From the NCBI RefSeq assembly GCF_002575655.3, contig NC_053037.3, positions 327,387,294-327,451,293 of the forward strand: a stretch of DNA of 64,000 nt. The letters run 5' to 3'. The position numbers and the translations under genes were made by a program. Below are positions 9,536 to 21,100 of this stretch, piece after piece (positions within the stretch are counted from its first letter, which is position 1; each line of letters starts with the position of its first letter). The notes below the pieces were generated by a model. That model was not told the DNA's origin. It saw only the letters and a list, made by a program, of their open reading frames with translations, and searched no databases. The stretch is from Aegilops tauschii subsp. strangulata. Lineage: Eukaryota; Streptophyta; Magnoliopsida; Poales; Poaceae.

Positions 9536-10033
9536 TTGGAGGCTGACTTGTGGGCCTTCTAAGTTGACGCGGACGCAGGGCTTTGTCAACTTAGTCAATA
9601 TAAACGATTCTAGCTGCAGTGACCGTACGATGTCCATCCAACGGCCGTCGTGCTTCTTCAACCTCTGGTCTTCTTGCTTCAGCCGCCCAAACCAGCGTCG
9701 GTCGTGCCACCTGCTCCAGCCTCCCGTGGCCGGCTGTGCTGCCGCGCAGGCCTCACCGCCCCACCCTACTCCCATCGCTGGCCTGGCCATCACTGTACTC
9801 ACCCAGACCTCTTGTTATTCTCCGGCGACAGTAGCCTCACACTTCAGCCGAACCTGTAAACCATCGTACTCCCCTCCGCCTAGGAAACAACTGCCGAGTC
9901 TTCCCCGGCTCCGGGTCATTCCCTTCCTAGGCCTCACCGTCGTCCACCGTTTTGGTGCTATCGGCGTGGTGTGGTCAACGTGGTAAAGGAACGACTTACA
10001 TTAGAAGAGGACTGTACGTGGAGAGGCCGACAG
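9536..10033. repeat. Tandem duplication, copy 2, interrupted by the solo LTR
   Basis: Second copy of the unit starting at about 8801. It ends GGAGAGGCCGACAG at 10033, where the 4592-bp solo LTR was inserted. The sequence resumes at 14626 with GACAGCTGGGTCCACGGC, matching GACAGCTAGGTCCACGGC of copy 1 (9307). This proves that the two flanks were once joined. Confidence 0.8.
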
Positions 10034-13000
10034 TGTCACGCCCAATATGCGATCCTATCCGCGAGGAACTCGAAGGTCCCACCAAGGATAGACCCGCATA
10101 TTGACACGCTTTTGCAAGGTGGATATCATTACATCAACATTACATAATATATGGGGATACATACAAGGCATACAAATGCCGCAAGAATACATCAATACAT
10201 CAAACACATGATCAACATCCGAGTACGGATGAAACATAAATAGAAGCTCAAACGACATCCACCCTGCTAGCCCAGGCTGCCGACCTGAAACCTATTCCCT
10301 GATCGAAGAAGAAGCAGAAGAAGGACTCCAAAACAAGTAACATCGCTCTCGCGCCATGATCATCGCATAACCTGTACCTGCAACTGGTGTTGTAGTAATC
10401 TGTGAGCCACGAGGACTCAGCAATCCCATTACCATGGGTATCAAGACTAGCAAAGCTTAAAGGGTGTGGAAAGGATAAGTGGTGAGGTTGCAACAGCGAC
10501 TAAGCATGGATGGTGGCTAACATACGCAAATAAGAGCGAGAAGAGAAGCAACGAAACGGTCGTGAACTAGTAATGATCAAGAAGTGATCCTGAACTCCTA
10601 CTTACGTCAAACATAACCCATAAACCGTGTTCACTTCCCGGACTCCACCGAGAAGAGACCATCACGGCTACACACGCGGTTGATGCGTTTTAATTACGGT
10701 CAAGTGTCAAGTTCTCTACAACCGGATATTAACAAATTCCCATCTGCCACATAACCGCGGGCACGGCTCTCGAAAGTTTATACCCTGCAGGGGTGTCCCA
10801 ACTTAGCCCATTATAAGCTCTCACGGTCAACGAAGGATATTCCTTCTCCCGGGAAGACCCGATCAGTCTCGGAATCCCGGTTACAAGACATTTCGACAAT
10901 GGTAAAACAAGACCAGCAAAGCCGCCCGATGTGCCGACAATCCCTATAGGAGCTGCACATATCTCGTTCTCAGGGCAACACCGGATGAGACATCCTACGA
11001 GTAAAACCAGACCTCGAGTTTCCACAAGGGGGGCCCGCAGTCTACTCAGTTCGGACCAGCACTTAGAGAAGCACTGGCCCGGGGGGGCTAAATAAAGATG
11101 ACCCTCGGGAGCGCGACTCCCTAGGGAAAAGAAATAGGTGGTAGGCAAATGGTAAGACCAAGGTTGGGCCTTGCTGGAGGAGTTTTATTCAAAGCGAACT
11201 GTCAAGGGGGTCCCATAAATCACCCAACCGCGTAAGGGATGCAAAATCAAGGAACATAACACCGGTATAACGGAAACTAGGGCGGCAAGAGTGGAACAAA
11301 ACACCAGGCATAAGGCCGAGCCTTCCACCCTTTACCAAGTATATAGATGCATTAATTAAATAAGAGATATTGTGATATCCCAACATAAACATAAACCAAC
11401 ATGGAGCAATCTTCATCTTCACCTGCAACTAGCAACGCTATAAGAGGGGCTGAGCAAAGCGGTAACATAGCCAAACAATGGTTTGCTAGGAAGGGTAACA
11501 AAGGTTAGAGGCTGACATGGCAATTTGGGAGGCTTGATAAACAGGTGATAGGTAGCGCAGCATAGCAATAGAACGAAGCAACTAGCATAGCAATGATAGT
11601 AATGAGATCCAGGGTAATGGTCATCTTGCCTGAAATCCCGCTAGGAAGAAGAACGAGTCCATGAAGAAGATGAAGTCACGAAGACGAACGAATCCTCACG
11701 ATCGCAACGACACGGGAACTATCGAGAAGAAGCACACAACATGGTAAACACACCACACATGAACAAGGCATGATGCTCCACCAAGTATGATGCATGACAA
11801 GGCTACATGAAGCTACTCATGGCAAAAGATGATGCATACAACAGCAACACATCAAAGCAAGTTTAAATGAGGTCGGAAACAACATATAACAAATCCGGTA
11901 AGTCCTCATATGCAAAATTTCGAAATTGGTCCAGATCTGAATAAACCTTATATTCAAGTTGTTAAACAGCAAGTTAAGATGCACCAAGATGATCTACATA
12001 AAATTCTAGTCAAGTTACATATAAAGTTCATTAGATTCGGAGCTACGGCCTAGAAGATATGAGCAAAACAAGTTAAACATGGCATTGATGCAAAATGCAT
12101 ACAAACATCAAGCAAACACACTCAAAACAAGGATGCAACATGATAATATGAAACCACATGAAATTTTAAGCAAGTTTCATATAGAGCATGCTCAAAACGG
12201 AGCAACGGTGCAACACATACACTCCAAACAAGATATAGCAACAATCTGTCCAAAACAGCAACTAGGCATCTAGCAAGCATCAAAACAATATGCTACAACA
12301 ACTCAACCTGAAAACAAAAGGAATGGACGTGATGTACAGGTAAAGCACAACAAAACATGAACACTGAGCTATCTCCAGAACTCACTAGAACATGCTCAAA
12401 AGGACAAGGCAAGATTGCAAATAATAACAGTTTCACAGACTTGGCAGAAAATCACCGGACATGGCAGAAATAACATCAGATTGCAAAGTCTAGAGCTATC
12501 AAACAACATGCTACAGGAACATATTATAGCAACCGAAGGCATGGCCTGAATCTAATAATTGCATAGAACAAAAGTCTCTTACTGATCACGAGCCAAAAAG
12601 GCACAGAAGTTATGATGGCACCCATGTAAACATAGCAAGTTTCATATACAGATTCAGACTTAGAAGAAAAACAGAGCATGGCAGGAATAACGATAAGTAG
12701 GCATGTTGGTGAGATTGAACCACTCACCACAGAATATTTCATGGCATGTGAAGCCAACCAACAGTAATATGGCATGAATATAAAGCTAAGCATGGCAAGA
12801 GAAAGTTCATAGGGTGCACGGCTCACTAGCAAAACACATGTCAAAACTGAACTTAATATTAACAGGCTGACAGCAACATTATTTAGCAAATGGAGAGCAA
12901 TATTACAACAAGCTACAGCAGGCTATAAATGCAAGCAAGGGAATTCATGAATATAGAATGACATTAAAAACAAAACATCCTTAGTAAACATCTCCAGATT

Positions 13001-14625
13001 ATGCATAGAACTCATGATGGCAGCAGGTTTACATGGCAACAAAATATAACAGACTCAGACTTAGCAGAAATCACTAAGTCACAGAAACCAGCAACATCAT
13101 GGAGGCTACTTTGCATGCTTGTGCTAGTCACTAAAGAGATCCTAAAAATACAAGACTAGCACCACTGTAAAGATGGCATGATGTAGTTCAAAACTCATGT
13201 AGAGATCATGCTCATAGGATGCACACACAAAATGCAATGAAAAAGACAAATCACCAAGTTCTGATAACAGACAGCAGTTAACATCCTATAACACTCTTTC
13301 AACGATGATTAGGGCATCAATATAAACTCAAACAAGCATGGTGTAATGGAAAAAAATGAAGAGAATCTCACGATGAACATTTCGATATATTATATGCATG
13401 ACTCGGAGCACGGAGCACGAAGTTATGGCATGATGAATAGGGCAACAGAATGCTGAGAACTAGGGACTTGGAAGAAATTTCAACCTCGGGAAAAATGGAT
13501 GACGCGGTGAGGGATGAAGGGGATCCGGCTCCTGTTTGGTTCGCGATCGGGGAAGGATCCGGACGGGGCTGTCCCGGCGGCGGGGCGGCGCTCCGGCGAG
13601 CCCGCGTGGCGCCGGCGAGGCGGAGTAAGGCGAGGGGAGCTCCCTCCGGCCGGATCTCGCCGGATCCGGACCGAAGCGGACGCGGGGCGGCGCGGCAAGG
13701 CGGCCGGCGACGGGAGGTCGGGCGGCGCGGGGCGGAGGACGCGGCAGGGCGCGCACAGGCGGCGGGGTCGGCGAGGCACGCCAGCGGAAAGGCAGCGGCG
13801 AACGGCTGACGGCGGCGGGGCGGACGGAGGCGAGGCGGGGGCGGAGCACGGCGGCGCGGGGTCCCGACGCGCGGCGGCGGACGACGGAGATCTGGACCCG
13901 GGCGGCGGCGGCGGAAGGGCTCGGGCGGGCCCGCGATGGGCTCGCGCGGGCCAGCGCGGTGAAGGGAAGCGGCGGGGCGACGTGGCGGCGTGCGGTTGGT
14001 TGGGGAGGCGGCGGCGCTAACATGGCGGCCCGTGGTTGGTCGAGGCGATGTGTCCAGCGGCGGCGATTTCGTCCGGCGGCGCGAGAGGAGCAGGGCTAGG
14101 GTTTGCACCGCGAATTTCGGGAGAGGCACACATATTTATAGGTAGAGGGAGCTAGAAGAGTCCAAACGGGGTGCGATTTTTGCCCACACGATCGTGATCG
14201 AACGGCGGAGAGCATGGAGGGGGTTTTGCTAGGTTAGTGGGCTGATTTGGAGGGGTGTTGGGCTGCACAAAAGAAGGGGTTTCGGGCTACGCGGTTAACC
14301 GTTGGGGCATCAAATGACCTCCAAATGGAACGAAATTTGACGGGCGGTCTGTCGGTGCTATACCAAGGCCACTCGGCAAATCTCGGCCCATTCCAAGAAG
14401 GTTTTTCTCCCACTCACGAAAAGAAAATAGAGGGGGTGCAACGGGTGCGGCGAGAGTGTCGGATCGCGAAACGGACAATGGGGAAAAGGACCGAATGCAA
14501 GTTTTGAAAAACATGATGATGAAATGCAGATGATGACATGGAAAAATGCAACACGCAAGAAAATGACAAGGCAAGGACGGTGAATAACTGTCAGACACCT
14601 GGTGCATCGGATCCGGGGCGTTACA
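10034..14625 (-). mobile_element. Solo LTR, 4592 bp, LARD-type (Sukkula-like), duplication GACAG
   Basis: The segment begins TGTCACGCCC and ends GGGGCGTTACA, an imperfect inverted repeat with TG...CA ends. The 5-bp sequence GACAG flanks it exactly (10029-10033 and 14626-14630). No primer-binding site, polypurine tract or polyprotein lies inside, so it is a single LTR left by recombination. LARD elements of Triticeae are known for LTRs of about 4.5 kb, which fits. The family label is inference. A TATA box on the minus strand (14133-14140) sets the orientation as minus. A GC-rich island (13500-14030) lies just downstream of that promoter and would be the transcribed leader. Long open frames in the island on both strands look compositional. 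Confidence 0.8.
14133..14140 (-). promoter_or_regulatory. TATA box of the solo LTR
   Basis: On the minus strand the sequence reads CTATAAATATGTGTGCC. It sits at the upstream edge of the 530-bp GC-rich island, so transcription would run toward lower coordinates through that island. It is the only strong TATA motif in this context within the LTR. Confidence 0.55.
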
Positions 14626-14630
14626 GACAG

Positions 14631-15080
14631 CTGGGTCCACGGCAGCAGCAAGGAAGTGCCTCCTTATTACGCGCAAAATAATGATTCCTCCACCTGACAA
14701 CGGGGACCCACCGGAAGGGCCTCCGTATTTTGCAAAAAAGAAAGTTTACCCCTGACAGGTGGGACCCATCAGCTACATCTTCGCATGCAAGGAAGTGCGT
14801 CCATATTACGGGCAAAAAAATGATTCTTCCACCTGGCAGCTGGGACCCACCAGCTATATCTTCGCACACAAGGAAGTGCCTCCTTATCCTCCCTGGCAGC
14901 TGGGACCCACCCGGTCGAACCGTACGTAGGGTTGTCTGTCTGGTCGCGAATGTGTATGTACATACTGGTCGATCGGTCTCTTTGTAGCGATGAACCGCGG
15001 CCGAGTAAGAAGCGACATGTGTCATAGTAGAGCAGCCGAAGTAGCATGTCACGCAATCCCGTTTATATCATGCACGTACG
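14631..15080. repeat. Continuation of the interrupted repeat tract
   Basis: Units built on GCAAGGAAGTGC(C/G)TCC followed by TTATTACGCGCAAAATAA and CCTCCACCTGACAG-GGGACC occur at 14648, 14787 and 14868, and before the solo LTR at 9329 and 9468. They belong to the same unclassified repeat that carries the 730-bp duplication. Confidence 0.6.
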
Positions 15081-15299
15081 TACAACCACACTGCAAGAAA
15101 GTAAATATGGCTACGTACGTACATACGGGCAGGGTCTCGAACGTGTACAGCGACGGCGTCTTGTTCATCGCCAGCCAACCGGCTAGGTCGGAACGGAGGA
15201 AACATCATCATGTTCATCAGGAGGCAACCGACTGGATCAGAATACGTCCTGTTCCTCGGGAGCCAACCAGCTTGGATGGAACAGCCGAAACAAGGTCTG

Positions 15300-15612
15300 G
15301 CATACCGTAGAAAGGAGGAAACGGCCTTCTGTTCGACCAATACGGTCGAAACGGGGTCCTATTCACCGGGAAGGGTCTGGCGTACCGCAACACGAAGGAA
15401 ACAGACTTTTGTTCGAGTGCCTACGGTTAAAACAGGGTCCTGTTAGATCGGGAGGGGTGTGGAGTACCGCAAAGCGGAGGAAACAGACTTCTGTTTGAGC
15501 GCCTACGCTCGAAACGGGGTCCTGTTGATTGGGAGGGGTGTGGCGTACCGCAAAATGGAGGAAATGGATTTCTGTTCAAGCGCCTATGGTCGAAATGGGG
15601 TCCTGTTCATCC
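15300..15612. repeat. Minisatellite, 81-82-bp unit, about four copies
   Basis: Units start near 15313, 15394, 15477 and 15558. Each reads GGAGGAAAC-GACTTCTGTT, then CGAGCGCCTACGGTCGAAAC, then GGGGTCCTGTT, then GGGAGGGGTGTGGCGTACCG. The copies differ at a few sites each. Related single words (GGAACGGAGGAAAC, GTCCTGTTCCTCGGGAG) occur from 15190. Confidence 0.85.
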
Positions 15613-15890
15613 ACCGTTTACTGCCTCCCTCTAGCCTCCATGGGCTACTATGCGTCCATCATCGACTTCCTCCATCCTCCACCTACTGTTCATCCACGGT
15701 CTACTATTCATCCAGCCTCCAACGGCTACTATTCATCCAGCCTCCACGGGCTCCTATTCATCCACCCCCAACCGACTGGGGTGCAGCGGCCTCCTCGGGG
15801 TCATGTTCATCCAGCGGCAACCTCCTACTACCACGGGGCCCTATTCATCCAACCCCCACTAGGAACTGTTCATCCACAGCCAACCAAGTC
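15605..15890. repeat. Cluster of TTCATCCA words
   Basis: CTGTTCATCCA and CTATTCATCCA recur at least nine times between 15605 and 15885, spaced by pieces such as GCCTCCA(A/C)(C/G)GGCTACTA. The spacing is irregular. All frames over this stretch are open, which produces false reading frames rich in His, Pro and Ser. Related GATCGCTCGGGTTCAGTTA words continue to about 16180. Confidence 0.75.
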
Positions 15891-16379
15891 GCTCGACTCA
15901 CCACGTCTCGACTCGTTCTACGTATCGCGCGCACGGTAGCAACGGTCACTGTTCATCAAGAGGCAACCCAACACCGGATGCATGTGTCTCACACGGGGGC
16001 TCGATCAGCTTCAGTAAGCAGCAGCAGTGATCAATCGCTCGGGTTCAGTTAGTAGCAGCAGCGAAGGAATCGCTCGGGTTCTGTCAGCGGCGGATGAACG
16101 CTCGGGTTCAGTTACAGCCAAGGGATTGATCGCTCGTGTTTATTAAGGTAGCTACTGTGATTGCTCGGGTTCAATTAGCCAACGCCTACGCCTCGCACAC
16201 ACGCGCGTACACGCGAGAAATGCGGCAACCACAGTGCATCGCTCGGCCCCGACAACCCGCCATAACTGGGAACTCCCCGATATTTTCCTCGCCCTCGCTT
16301 CTACCATGATTTTTTCCATCATGGACGGCCCAAACAATGTCATGAAGGTGCATCTCCGGCCCACCCAGGACAAAAAGCC

Positions 16380-16525
16380 CATTTTCTATCATGATTTTTT
16401 GTCATAGAAGAAGGAGCTTACCACATCTATGATGATACGTGTTTTTGTCACAATTATCGTCATAGAAGTGTCATAAGCATGATAGAAAAACTTTTTGTTC
16501 GGGCCAAAAAGTCATGGATGTGTCT
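16380..16525. mobile_element. Mutator-like terminal region (tentative)
   Basis: The stretch holds ATCATGATTTTTTGTCATAG, CATAGAAGTGTCATAAGCAT, GATAGAAAAACTTTTTGTTC and GTCATGGATGTGTCTTC. Such GTCATAGAA and ATGACA-rich sequence is common at the ends of Triticeae Mutator-like elements. I found no matching inverted copy on the left side, so the extent of the element is unknown. Confidence 0.35.
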
Positions 16526-16539
16526 TCTTTTTGTTGTGG

Positions 16540-16815
16540 GGGAGGGCGCGCCCCCCAGGATTTTCGCGTCCTCATGGCTCTTTTGGTCCTTCCACGAAGC
16601 TTCGGGGGTCTCTTTTGGTCCATTCAAAATCACCGTAAATTTTCAGCCCATTCCGACAACTTTTATTTCTCCAAAGCAACACCACGGTAGTTCTGCTCAA
16701 AAGAGTGTCAGTCCGAGTTAGTTCTATTCAAATCATACCAAAACCATATATAATTGTTATAAACATGGCATGACTACTTCATAAATTATAGATACATTGC
16801 AGACATATCAATCAT
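16540..16815 (-). mobile_element. Old gypsy LTR fragment
   Basis: The piece ends ATTATAGATACATTGCAGAC, then ATATCA followed by ATCATCCCC. This is a decayed form of the TGATACGTCTCC LTR start in minus orientation plus its preceding internal GGGGATG. Inside, GGCGCGCCCCCCAGGATTTT and ATCACCGTAAA match words in the two later LTRs. Confidence 0.55.
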
Positions 16816-16869
16816 CCCCTTTAACTCGTTACTAGCAAGGATTAATTCTGATACTGATAGATAGATAAA

Positions 16870-18172
16870 AACAAAAGTAAAATAAAAAGTGTAAAATAGC
16901 AGCAAGGTATTTTTAGTTTTTATAATATGATAAAGGTAGACCCGGGGGGCCATAGTTTTCACTAGAGGCTTCTCTCACGAACACATAGCATACGCTGGGT
17001 GAACAAATAACTGTTGGGCAATTGATAGAAAAGCACATAGTTATGACGTATTCACGGCAATGATCATGTATATAGGCATCACGTCCGAGACAAGTCGACC
17101 GACTCCTGCCTGCTTCTACTAATATTACTCCACCAATCGACTGCTATCCAACATGCATCTATGGTATTAATTTCATGGCAAGCAGAGTAACGCCTTAAGC
17201 AAGATGACATGATGTAGACAAAGTAAACCCAATCGATATGAATAAACCCCGTCGTTTTATTCTTAATGGCAACAATAAAATATGTGCCTCGCTACCCTTT
17301 CTATCACTGGGTGAGGACACCGCAAGATTGAACCCATCATAAAGCACCTCTCCCACTGAACATAAATCAGTCTAGTTGGCCAAACCAAACGGATAGATTA
17401 GAGAGAAATACAAAGCTATAACAATCATGCATGATAGAGTTCAGAAAAGACTCAATTACTTTCAATGAATAATCTGATCATAAACCCACAATTCATCGGA
17501 TCCCAACAAACACACCGCAAAAGAAGATTACATCAGGTAAAACTCGAATAAGATCGAGGAGAACATGGTATTGAAGATCAACGAGAGAAGAAGCCATCTA
17601 GATATGGACCCGTAGGTCTGTGGTAAACTACGTACTCACGTACCATCGGAAGGTAGCAAGGATGATAGAAGCCCTCCATGATCGATTCCCCCTCTGGCAT
17701 TGTACTAGAAAAGGCCTTCAGATGGTATCATGGAAGAACAGAAGCTTGCGGCAGCGAAAAAAGTGTTTCGGGTGGCTCTTTGTTGGTTTGGGAATATTTG
17801 GGAATTTATAGAGGTTTAATTAGGTCAAACGGATTTGCGTGGGAGTTCCGAGCTCAAGGGGCGCACCTACCCCCGTGGGGCACGCCCTGTGAGCTCGTGG
17901 CTCTCATGTACTTTTCTCGCCACCTCTCGAACCTTCTAGGGTCCCTTCTGGTCCATAGAAAATCACCGTAAAGTTTAATCATGTTTGGACTTTGTTTGGT
18001 ATTGATTTTCTAAAAAACCAAAAACAAGAAGAAAAAAATAGGAACTGGCACTAGGCATTGGCTTAATAGGTTAATCCCAACAAATAATATAATATAGCAT
18101 ATAAAGCATCCAAGATTGATAATATAATAGCATGAAACAATCAAAACTTGTACATAAGTTAGAGACGTATCA
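16870..18172 (-). mobile_element. Gypsy element 1, 3' LTR (5'-truncated on the + strand side)
   Basis: In minus orientation it begins TGATACGTCTC at 18172. It matches the LTRs at 30880-32441 and 36318-37898 in order: GGGGCCATAG-TTTCACTAGAGG, TATAGGCATCACGTCCG, GTTGGCCAAACCAAAC and GATCGAGGAGAACATGGTAT. The end expected at the low-coordinate side (TGCTACTTCTTG) is missing. On its high side the internal GCATCCCCAAGCTTAATTCC follows directly, which in minus orientation is the polypurine-tract side. It is therefore the 3' LTR. Confidence 0.75.
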
Positions 18173-21100
18173 AGCATCCCCAAGCTTAATTCCTGCTCGT
18201 CCTCGAGTAGGTAAATGATAAAAACAGATTTCTTTATGTGAAATGCTACCTAACATGTGTATCATGTAATCTCGTTGATGGTATAATTACTGAGAAACGA
18301 TGAAGTAACAACATCAACATAATAATACCCATGCATATAAGAAGCATAATCATTACTTTTTTAAAATATAAGATCCTTTAGCGAATGTTATCCCCACTCA
18401 TTTAATCATGCTAGCACGGCATGGCTCCGCCTTCACCACATAAGTATAAATCATGAGCACCTCGGTGTCAAACCAGGCAAATCGATCGTACTTCTAATGT
18501 GCTTCAGCACTTTCAACCCCATGCAATACATGAGCGTGAGCCATGGATATAGCACAATAGGTGGAATAGAATGCGGCAATAGAGATTAATAAGGAGAAGT
18601 CAAAAATAGAAGAAAGTCTCGCATCAACGCGGCAAATTAACGGGCTATGGAGATGCCCATCAATTAATGTTAATGCGAGGAGTAAGGATTGCCATGCAAC
18701 GAATGCACTAAGATCTATAAGTGTATGAAAGCTCAATGGAAACTAAGTGGGTCTGCATCCAACTTGCTTGCTCATGAAGACCTCGGGCATTTGAGGAAGC
18801 CCGTCACCAGAATATACAAGCCAAGTTCTATAATGAAAAATTCCCACCAGTATATGAAAGTGACAACTCAGGAGACTTTCTGTATGAAGAACATGGTGCT
18901 ACTCTGAAGCACAAGTGTGGAAAAGGATAGTAGCATTGCCCCTTCTCTCTTTTTCTCTAATTTTTTGGGCTCTTTTTAGCCTCTTTTTCTCTATATTTTT
19001 TCGCCCGGAGTCTCATCTCGACTTGTGGGGAATCATAGTCTCCATCATCCTTTCCTCACTGGGACAATTCTCTAATAATGATGGTCATCACACTTTTATT
19101 TACTTACAACTCCATAACTAGAACAATATGACTCTGTATGAATGCCTCTAGCAGTGTACCAGGATGTGCAATGATTCTAGTGTAACATGTATAATAATGA
19201 TGACCGGTGGCTATGCTACAAATATCATGTAAGCTCTATGATCATGCAAAGCATTATGACAAAGAACACGTATGCACATATGTCATGAAAACGAACGGTG
19301 GAAGTTGCATGGCAATATATCTCGGAATGGCTATGGAAATGACATAATAGGTAGGTATGGTGGCTATTCTGAAGAAGATATAAGGAGGCTTATGTGTGAT
19401 AGAGCGTATCATACCACATGGTTTGGATGCAGCGGCAAAGTTACACCAACTCTCGAGGTGAGAAAGGGCAATGCATGGTACCGAAGAGGCTAGCAAATTG
19501 TGGAAGGATAAGAGCGCGTATAATCCATGGACTCACATTAGTCATAAAGAACTCACATACTTATTGTGAAAGCCTATTAGCCCTCGAAGCAAAGTACTAC
19601 TCGCATGCTCCTAGGGAATTGGTTGGTAGGAGTTAACTATCGCGCGTATCCGATTATAATAGCACTCTAGTATTTCAATCAGAAATACAAATGCTCAAAC
19701 CTCCCACCATGACATGACCGACAAATAGATGAGAATTTAATAACATGCTTTAATACCGATATTTCTACTAACCAATGATCATGAACCAATATCCTTTCAT
19801 ATTACGACATCAATATCATTAAACCATGTGTTTCATATTTAGTGATCTACATGAAAGTTTTTTAATATATCACCCTCAAATACCTATACTTTATGGACCA
19901 GTCTCATAACCTGTGCACACTACCACTTCGTATTTATTAGACACTCAAAAAGATTTAAGTGAAGCATGATAGTGCAACTATTTGTTTAAAATATAACCAC
20001 CATCGTGCTCTAAAAGATATAGGTGAAGCACTAGAGCAACTCCCTAGCTCAAAAGATATAAGTGAAGCACATAGAGTATTCTAATAAATCATGATAAATG
20101 TGTGTCCCTCTCAAAAGGTGTGTCCGGGAAATGATTATTGTGGCAAACTAAAAATCAAACAAAGAAAATACTAATATGGCACAAAACGCTCCATGCAAAA
20201 CACATATCATGTGATGAATAAAAATGTAGCTCCAAGTAACATACCGATGGATTGTAGACGAAAGAGGGGATGCCATCTGAGGCATACTCAAGCTTAGACG
20301 CTTGGGTATTCCTTGAATGTTACCTTCGGGTGCCTTGGGAATCCCCAAGCTTAAGCTCTTGCCACTCCTTATTCCTTCATCCATCGTGATCTCACCCAAA
20401 ACTTGAAAACTTCAGCATAGAAAACTCAACAGAAACTTTGTTAGATCCGTTAGTATAATAGACAAATCATAAACTTTAGGTACTGTTGTGAACCTATTCA
20501 TATTCTATTCTTGCATAATACCTACCGTATTCTAACTTCTCCATGACCTATACCCTCCGATATAATCCATAACATCATTAAAACAAGCAAACTATGCAAT
20601 AGAAAACAGAATATGTCTAAAACAGAATAGTTTGTAATGATATGAACAAACACTATATTTTTGTAACTCAAAAATAAATAAATAAATAAATAAACTTTGG
20701 ACAACGTGGGAAATTTGTATATCAACCATGTGTAAAAAATTCTGAATTTTAGCATGTTCCTGTGAATTATAATAATTTCAGTACTAGGCGCAATAGTTTC
20801 TGTTTTTTCGCAGAATCAATTCAACTATCAACCAAATCGTCCCAAAGGCTTTAATTGGCACAAACACTAATTAAAACATAAAAACACAATCCTAACAGTA
20901 GCAATAATTGTTCAACACTCCAAATCAGAAAGTAAAAGCAAAAATTTAAGATAACTATTAGGTTGCCTCTCAACAAGTGTTATTGTTTTACGCCCCTAGC
21001 TAGGCGTAAGGCATTGTTTCAAGTATTGTCAGTCTTCACATAGATTCCATAGGTGACCCTCATAATAAATTCATATGGAGATTTAATTCTCTTACTAGGA
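18173..21100 (-). mobile_element. Gypsy element 1, non-coding internal region
   Basis: Decayed sequence without a domain. Its landmarks (CACCTCGGTGTCAAACCAG; GACCTCGGGCATTTGAGGAA; CTAACTATCGCGCG; AAGATATAAGTGAAGCAC; CAAGCTTAAGCTCTTGCC) recur in the same order in gypsy element 2 (32700-34640). The two elements are relatives. A short ATAA microsatellite lies at 20672-20692. Confidence 0.7.

Noticed and set aside
9311..9986. Overlapping frames of 160-200 codons on both strands
   Set aside because: They follow the 730-bp duplication but differ between the two copies, so they are not conserved as protein.
10729..11428. Minus-strand frames of 139 and 79 codons
   Set aside because: Inside the solo LTR, without a domain; the sequence is a common non-coding part of Triticeae LTRs.
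13368..14129. Long open frames on both strands (up to 253 codons), rich in Arg, Pro, Ala and Gly
   Set aside because: They lie in the GC-rich island of a solo LTR, where stop codons are rare on both strands; no domain, and three frames overlap.
15300..15612. Regular repeats considered as a CRISPR array
   Set aside because: Units are 81 bp head to tail without variable spacers, and the genome is a plant nuclear one.
15459..16052. 197-codon frame over the minisatellite and the TTCATCCA cluster
   Set aside because: Open only because the repeat unit lacks stops; composition follows the repeat.
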